The translations under genes and the position numbers were made by a program. From assembly GCA_963966185.1 (NCBI GenBank), contig CAWZYM010000409.1:451001-515000 (forward strand): a stretch of 64,000 nucleotides of DNA, read 5' to 3'. Below, piece after piece: positions 56,795 through 64,000 of the stretch; position 1 is the stretch's first letter, and each line of letters opens with the position of its first letter. Under the pieces are notes generated by a model. It saw only the letters and a program-made list of their open reading frames with translations. It did not search any database and was not told the DNA's origin. The stretch is from Rhabditoides inermis (Eukaryota; Nematoda; Chromadorea; Rhabditida; Rhabditidae).

Positions 56795-57679
56795 TCGGGT
56801 GTATGTGTAAAATGCCCTATGGTGTCTGTACGTCCATCGCTCTACCGCGCCACCCACTACTCCTATCTAGCCAAACGTGACATCGATCCGATGGTCTCGG
56901 TCCCGAGATGCAGGATTCCAATTTTCAGCTCGTTATCTCTCATATCCGCGGAGCTATAAGCTTCAGAAAGTCCGACGAAACAGCGCGTAATCAGAGAGAG
57001 TCAGACACAAAAGCGGCGAAATAGTGTGTCAGATGAAGAGACGGGTCACTGGCAAATCGGGTGCGGCGAGTAGACCTTACAAGAACGAGTACTGCGAATC
57101 GCAGACTTCAGCTATCGAAAAACGGTTTTCACGTCACTCCTCTAAACTCCCTCACCTACAAATCTGCCCGTAATCTTTTTATAAATCTTCCTGGTTTCCT
57201 TTTACGAAGTGATTTAGTCGAGGCGAGGCGACACCAAACAGTTGTCGCGGGCTGTTCAAGAAAACTAGGCAATCGTGTAAGGTCTCCCTTCACTACAACA
57301 TGTATATAGGTGGCCACTACACTTCTACCAAAATTCGCATCTTTTTGTGACCTCTGACGCCTGCAATCAATTAAATTCCTCTATTCGACGTCGTTTTATT
57401 GCCCCGCGACGAGAGAGTGTGGCGAGGTGAGAGTGCGCCAGCTGCCAGTCTGTCTGATGTCAGAGAAAGAGACAGTCAATTGTGCAAATGAGCGAGAGTA
57501 TCACCATGCACTACGAAACAGCTCACCACACTCCAACAAACTATTTTCTGAGCACATACAATAAAACAATACTATATGCACTCACGTCATTCTATATTCA
57601 AAGATAGAAGTGAGGCGAGGCGAAATACTATGTAACCTCCTTTTCTCATCTCTCTCCTTTACTTATCCCTCTCTTCTCA

Positions 57680-57730
<51 letters not shown>

Positions 57731-57862
57731 TTCTCTCCCTCTCTCCCTCTCTTCCTCTATCTCTCTCTTATATATTATGATTTTAGATTATTGATAACTA
57801 TGAAGTCTACTGGGATCTAAAATAAATAATAATTGTCAACCAGCTGCTCATCCCACTCTCTT

Positions 57863-57932
<70 letters not shown>

Positions 57933-59738
57933 GCTCGCTTAAATTTTATAATATAAGACCAGTAATAACTATAAAGTATATTTGTATCTCTAAGAAATAA
58001 AAATTGTCAACCAGCTGCTGATAGGCTTTTTACCGCGGAGTGTGCCGGAGCGCCTTCTATGAGCATACGAGAGAGTGAAAGATCAGAGAGTAGGAGAGAA
58101 TGCATATCAGTATCAGTGTTCAATATATTATTATAATTACTGATCTACTGATATATTTTGACCGCGGAGGCGCGCGGAGCGTGCCGGAGCGCTTTCCATG
58201 TGCATACGAGAGAGTGAAAGATCAGAGAGTCGGAGAAAATTCATATCAGTAGCAGTGATCAATGCATTCTTACTATTACTGATCTACTGATATATTTTGA
58301 CCGCGGAGGCGCGCGGAGCGTGCCGGAGCGCTTTCTATGTGCATACGAGAGAGTGAAAAATCAGAGAGTCGGAGAAAATTCATATCAGTAGCAGTGATCA
58401 ATGCATTCTTACTATTACTGATCTACTGATATATTTTGACCGCGGAGGCGCGCGGAGCGTGCCGGAGCGCTTTCTATGTGCATACGAGAGAGTGAAAGAT
58501 CAGAGAGTCGGAGAAAATTCATATCAGTAGCAGTGATCAATGCATTATTACTATTATTGATCTACTGATATATTTTGACCGCGGAGGCGCGCGGAGCGTG
58601 CCGGAGCGCTTTCTATGTGCATACGAGAGAGTGAAAGATCAGAGAGTCGGAGAAAATTCATATCAGTATCAGTGATCAGTATATTATTATAATTACTGAT
58701 CTACTGATCGGCTTTGACCGCGGAGGCGCGCGAAGCGTGCCGGAGCGCCTTCTATGTGCATACGAAAGAGTAAAAAAATCAGAGAGTCGGATAAAATGCA
58801 TATCAGTATCAGTGATCAATGTATTATTATGATTACTGTTCTACTGATCGGCTTTGACCGCGGAGGCGCGCGAAGCGTGCCGAAGCGCTTTTTATGTGCG
58901 TACGAAAGAGTAAAAAAAATCAGAGAGTCGGATAAAATGCATATCAGTATCAGTGATCAGTATATTATTATAATTACTGATCTACTGATCAGTTTTGACC
59001 GCGGAGGCGCGCGAAGCGTGCCGGAGCGCTTTCTATGTGCATACGAGAGAGTGAAAGATCAGAGAGTAGGAGAGAATGCATATCAGTATCAGTGATTGGT
59101 ATATTATTATAATTACTGATCTACTGATCAGCTTTGACCGCGGAGGCGCGCGAAGCGTGCCGAAGCGCTTTCTATGTGCGACGAGAGAGTAAAAGATCAG
59201 AGAGTTGGAGAAAATGCATATCAGTATCAGTGATCAATATATTCTTATTATTACTGATTTACTGATCAACTTTGACCGCGGAGGCGCGCGAAGCGTGCCG
59301 AAACGCTTTCTATGTGCATACGAGAAAGTGAGAGATCAGAGAGACGGAAAAAAACATATTAGTATCAGTGATCATTATATTGTGATTTTTTATTACTGTT
59401 ACTGATAGGCTGTGATTTTTTATTGCTGTTACTGATAGGCAGCGAAGCGTGCCGGACCGCCTTCTATGAGCAAGGTAAATACATCTGTAGAAAAGCAGTC
59501 AACCAGATACTATCAACCAGATAGACTGTGACACTTTCTAATTATTTGAAATTACTGAAAATAAAAAAATAAGGAAAGAAACAAAGATCAGCCATCTACT
59601 GGAAGACTGACAACAGCACTTCTAGCACAGCTCCTAATAGCACTTCCAGAGCACAAATCAAGTCAATCTATATATCAATCGATAGATAATTTTCTCCTCT
59701 ATTTTTTACCTATATTTCTAGCGCGCGAAGCGCGCTAG
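56795..59738 (+). mobile_element. Family 1 unit E12
   Basis: Begins TCGGGTGTATGTG directly after satellite sequence ending in A, with no hairpin before it, and ends in the GAA hairpin at 59718-59738. It has the head to about 57680 (the octamer reads ATTCGCAT, mutated), (CT)n at 57683-57760 and 57857-57935, a 139-bp array about 58020-59460, and the 3' block. Confidence 0.67.
58020..59460 (+). repeat. 139-bp satellite array
   Basis: About ten monomers, GGA-loop types first, then GAA types. A short tandem repeat of 'gattttttattactgttactgatagg' type occurs near 59380-59440. Confidence 0.93.
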
Positions 59739-62700
59739 TCGCAGCGCGCCGCTGCGCCGCTCTGTCTAAATGTCCTATGGTGTACATCCGTACATGGTTT
59801 TCCCTGCGCCACGGCTCTATGGATTTCGCTAAATTTGATATTGCCGCAAAGCCCTCGATCTCTAGATGCTCAATTTAAACCTCCACCCTTTTATCTCTCA
59901 AATCCGCGGAGCTATAAGCTCAAGAAAGTCCGACGAAATAGCGCGTAATCAGAGAGCGTCAGACAGAAAACAGGCGAGACAGTGTGTCAGATGAAGAGAC
60001 GGGTCACTGACGAATCGGCTGCGGCGAGTAGACCTTACAAGAACGATTACTGCGAATCGCAGACTTCAGCTATCAAAAAACGGTTTCGACGTCACTCCTC
60101 TACACTCCCTCACCTACAAATCTGCCCGTAATCTTTTTATAACTCCTCCTGGTTTTCTTTCACGAAGTGATTTAGTAGAGGCGAGGCGACACCAAACAGT
60201 TGTCGCGGGCTGTTCAAGAAAACTAGGCAACCGTGTAACATCTCCCTTTACTACAACATGCATACAGGTGGCCACTACACTTCTACCAAAATTTGCATCT
60301 TTTTGTGACCTCTGACGCCCGCTATCAATTAAATTCCTCTAATCGACATCATTTTATTGCCCCGCGACGAGAGAGTGTGGCGAGGTGAGAGTGCGCCAGC
60401 TGCCAGTCTGTCTGCTGTTAGAGAAAGAAACAGTAAATTATGCAAATGAGCGAGAATATCACCATGCACTACGAAACAGCTCACCACACTCCAACAAACT
60501 GTGCGAATTTTATATTCTGAGCAAATACAATAAAACATAAATATATGCACTCACGTCATTGTATGTTCAATCAGGGAAGTGAGGCGAGGCGAAAAACTTT
60601 GTAGTACCACTTATTTTTCTCATCCCTCTTTTTTTCGTCTCTCTCTCTCCCTCTCTCTTACTTCTCTCTCTCTCTCTTTCGTCTCTCTCTCCCTTTTTCT
60701 GCCTCTCTGCCTCTCTCCCTCTCTCCTTCTCTCTATCTCTCTATCTCTCTCTATCTCTCTTTTGTTTTATAATATCAGACCAGTGATAACTATAAATTAT
60801 ATTTGTATCTCTAATAAATAAAAATTGTCAACCAGCTACTGATAGGCTTTTACCGCGGATTGTGCCGGAGCGCCCTCTTTGTGCATACGAGAGAGTGAAG
60901 CGCTTTCTATGTGCATACGAGAAAATGAACGATCAGAGAGTCGGAGAAAGTTCATATCAGTAGCACTGATCAATATATTCTTATTATTACTGATATACTG
61001 ATATACTTTGACCGCGGAGGCGCGCGGAGCGGCTGTCTGTGATCATAGGCGAGAATAGATGTTTTATAATATTAGATCCGTGATAACTAATTATTGTCAA
61101 CCAGCTACTGATAGAATTTGACCGCTGAGGCGCGCGGAGCGGCTGTCTGTGATCATAGGCGAGAGTAGAAGTTTTATAATATTAGATCCGTGATAACTAA
61201 TCATTGTCAACCAGCTACTGATAGAATTTGACCGCTGAGGCGCGCGGAGCGGCTGTCTGTGATCAAAGGCGAGAGTAGATATTTTATGACGAGAAAGTGA
61301 AAGATCAGAGAGTATAAGAAAATGCATATCTGTATCAGTGATTAATGTATTATTATAATTACTGATCTACTGATAGACTTTGACCGCGGAGGCGCGCAAA
61401 GCGTGCCGGAGCGCCTCCTATGTGCATCCGAGAGAGTGAAATATCAGACAGTCGGAGAGAATCCATATCAGTAAAAGTGATCAATATATTCTTGTTATTA
61501 CTGATCTACTGATAGAATTTGACCGCGGAGGCGCGCGAAGCGTGCCGGAGCGCCTCCTTTGTGCATCCGAGAGAGTGAAATATCAGACAGTCGGAGAGAA
61601 TCCATATCAGTAACAGTGATCAATATATTCTTGTTATTACTGATCTACTGATAGACTTTGACCGCGGAGGCGCGCGAAGCGTGCCGGAGCGCCTCCTTTG
61701 TGCATCCGAGAGAGTGAAATATCAGACAGTCGGAGAGAATGCATATCAGTAACAGTGATCAATATATTCTTATTATTACTGATCTACTGATAGACTTTGA
61801 CCGCGGAGGCGCGCGAAGCGTGCCGGAGCGCCCTCCATGTGCATACGAGAGAGATATCAGAGAGTCGAAAAAAATGCATATCAGTAACAGTGATCAATAT
61901 ATTCTTATTATTACTGATCTACTGATAGACTTTGACCGCGGAGGCGCGCGAAGCGTGCCGGAGCGCCCTCCATGTGCATACGAGAGAGATATCAGAGAGT
62001 CGGAGAGAATGCATATCAGTAGCAGTGATCAAAATATTCTTATTTTCACTGATCTACTGATATACTTTGACCGCGGAGGCACGCGAAGCGTGCCGGAGCG
62101 CTTTCTATGTGCATACGAGAAAATGAACGATCAGAGAGTCGGAGAAAGTTCATATCAGTAGCACTGATCAATATATTCTTATTATTACTGATATACTGAT
62201 ATACTTTGACCGCGGAGGCGCGCGGAGCGGCTGTCTGTGATCATAGGCGAGAATAGATGTTTTATAATATTAGATCCGTGATAACTAATTATTGTCAACC
62301 AGCTACTGATAGAATTTGACCGCTGAGGCGCGCGGAGCGGCTGTCTGTGATCATAGGCGAGAGTAGAAGTTTTATAATATTAGATCCGTGATAACTAATC
62401 ATTGTCAACCAGCTACTGATAGAATTTGACCGCTGAGGCGCGCGGAGCGGCTGTCTGTGATCAAAGGCGAGAGTAGATATTTTATGACGAGAAAGTGAAA
62501 GATCAGAGAGTATAAGAAAATGCATATCTGTATCAGTGATTAATGTATTATTATAATTACTGATCTACTGATAGACTTTGACCGCGGAGGCGCGCAAAGC
62601 GTGCCGGAGCGCCTCCTATGTGCATCCGAGAGAGTGAAATATCAGACAGTCGGAGAGAATTCATATCAGTAACAGTGATCAATATATTCTTGTTATTACT

Positions 62701-63574
62701 GATCTACTGATAGACTTTGACCGCGGAGGCGCGCGAAGCGTGCCGGAGCGCCTCCTTTGTGCATCCGAGAGAGTGAAATATCAGACAGTCGGAGAGAATG
62801 CATATCAGTAACAGTGATCAATATATTCTTATTATTACTGATCTACTGATAGACTTTGACCGCGGAGGCGCGCGAAGCGTGCCGGAGCGCCCTCCATGTG
62901 CATACGAGAGAGATATCAGAGAGTCGAAAAAAATGCATATCAGTAACAGTGATCAATATATTCTTATTATTACTGATCTACTGATAGACTTTGACCGCGG
63001 AGGCGCGCGAAGCGTGCCGGAGCGCCTCCTATGTGCATCCGAGAGAGTGAAATATCAGAGAGTCGGAGAGAATGCATATCAGTAACAGTGATCAATATCT
63101 TCTTATTATTACTGATCTACTGATAGACTTTGACCGCGGAGGCGCGCGAAGCGTGCCGGAGCGCTTTCTATGTGCATACGAGAAAGTGAGAGATCAGAGA
63201 GACGGAAAAAAACATATTAGTATCAGTGATCATTATATTGTGTTTTTTTTATTACTGATACTGATAGGCTCTGACAGCGGAGCGTGCCGGACCGCCTTCT
63301 ATGAGCAAGGTAAATACATCTGTAGAAAAGCAGTCAACCAGATACTATCAACCAGATAGACACTGACACTTTCTAATTATTCAAAATTACTGAAAATAAA
63401 AAAAATAAGGAAAGAAATAAAGATCAGCCATCTACTGGAAGACTGACAACAGCACTTCTAGCACAGCTCCTAATAGCACTTCCAGAGCACAAATCAAGTC
63501 AATCTATATATCAATCGATAGATAATTTTCTCCTTTATTTTATACCTATATTTCTAGCGCGCGAAGCGCGCTAG
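59739..63574 (+). mobile_element. Family 1 unit E13, alternative head
   Basis: Begins TCGCAGCGCGCCGCTGCG, the same alternative head as E8 and E10, and ends in the GAA hairpin at 63554-63574. It contains CT-rich DNA (60636-60762), a mixed 139-bp and 110-bp array (about 60845-63290) with an internal 1.2-kb tandem duplication, and the 3' block. Confidence 0.67.
60845..63290 (+). repeat. Mixed 139-bp / 110-bp satellite array
   Basis: A block of two to three 110-bp monomers followed by several 139-bp monomers is present twice, at offset about 1198 (for example 61097-61327 and 62295-62525 match). It shows that whole multi-monomer blocks duplicate. Confidence 0.92.
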
Positions 63575-64000
63575 TCGGGTGTATGTGTAAAATGCCCTAT
63601 GGTGTCTGTACGTCCATCGCTCTACCGCGCCACCCACTACTCCTATCTAGCCAAACGTGACATCGATCCAATGCTCTCGGTCCCGAGATGCAGAATTCCA
63701 ATTTTCAGCTCGTTATCTCTCATATCCGCGGAGCTATAGGCTTCAGAAAGTCCGACGAAATAGCGCGTAATCAGAGAGAGTCAGACACAAAAGCGGCGAA
63801 ATAGTGTGTCAGATTAAGAGACGGGTCACTGGCAAATCGGGTGCGGCGAGTAGACCTTACAAGAACGAGTACTGCGAATCGCAGACTTCAGCTATCGAAA
63901 AACGGTTTTCACGTCACTCCTCTAAACTCCCTCACCTACAAATCTGCCCGTAATCTTTTTATAACTCCTCCTGGTTTCCTTTCACGAAGTGATTTAGTCG
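63575..64000 (+). mobile_element. Family 1 unit E14 (3' end outside window)
   Basis: Begins TCGGGTGTATGTG, the same head type as E12, including 'ccctatggtgtctgtacg' and 'ggttttcacgtcactcctct'. It runs off the window within the head. Confidence 0.65.

Noticed and set aside
1..64000. Centromeric CENP-B box in the satellites
   Set aside because: No match to the CENP-B box consensus was seen in 139-, 110- or 105-bp monomers. A centromeric role cannot be judged from sequence alone.

Overview
The window is almost entirely repetitive DNA from an animal nuclear genome, most likely an invertebrate. A gag with three zinc knuckles of BEL/Pao type and a Penelope-like element with an N-terminal GIY-YIG endonuclease (Naiad-like) are metazoan and invertebrate hallmarks. 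The species cannot be named from the sequence. No host protein gene, rRNA or tRNA was recognised.

Layout. The backbone is a head-to-tail, single-orientation chain of about 21 units. Each unit begins with TC and (usually) ends with a GC-rich hairpin closing in CTAG, so junctions read CTAG|TC. Family 1 units (1-27984 and 39779-64000) have a conserved head of about 0.8-0.9 kb, one or two (CT)n tracts, an internal 139-bp satellite array (2 to more than 25 monomers, with a 110-bp sister satellite in places), a conserved 3' block and a 21-nt hairpin. Family 2 units (27985-39778) share the termini and a head motif (CCTATGGTGTCTGT-like). Their cargo differs: a POU octamer plus CArG-box motif followed by arrays of about 105-bp monomers packed with the forkhead core GTAAACA. 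I interpret the chain as non-autonomous rolling-circle (Helitron/HINE-like) elements joined in tandem. No Rep/helicase is encoded here.

Three other mobile elements sit inside the chain. (1) A complete 5.9-kb LTR retrotransposon at 9875-15789 has identical 403-bp LTRs, a CATAC target duplication and a gag but no pol. It carries an internal CCAAT/GC/TATA promoter and a leader with a run of short hairpins. (2) A Naiad-type Penelope-like element of about 4.0 kb lies at ~28503-32498. It has a long EN-RT frame with intact YVDD, a missing AUG start (tandem UGA UGA upstream), and a 5' region with three hairpins that display the same 11-nt loop. (3) A 414-bp hAT-like MITE lies at 56142-56555.

The array has also been enlarged by large tandem duplications (about 2.9, 3.6, 2.75, 5.64, 1.2 and 1.45 kb). 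Almost all short open frames in the window are read-through of satellite or CT repeats and are not annotated as genes.
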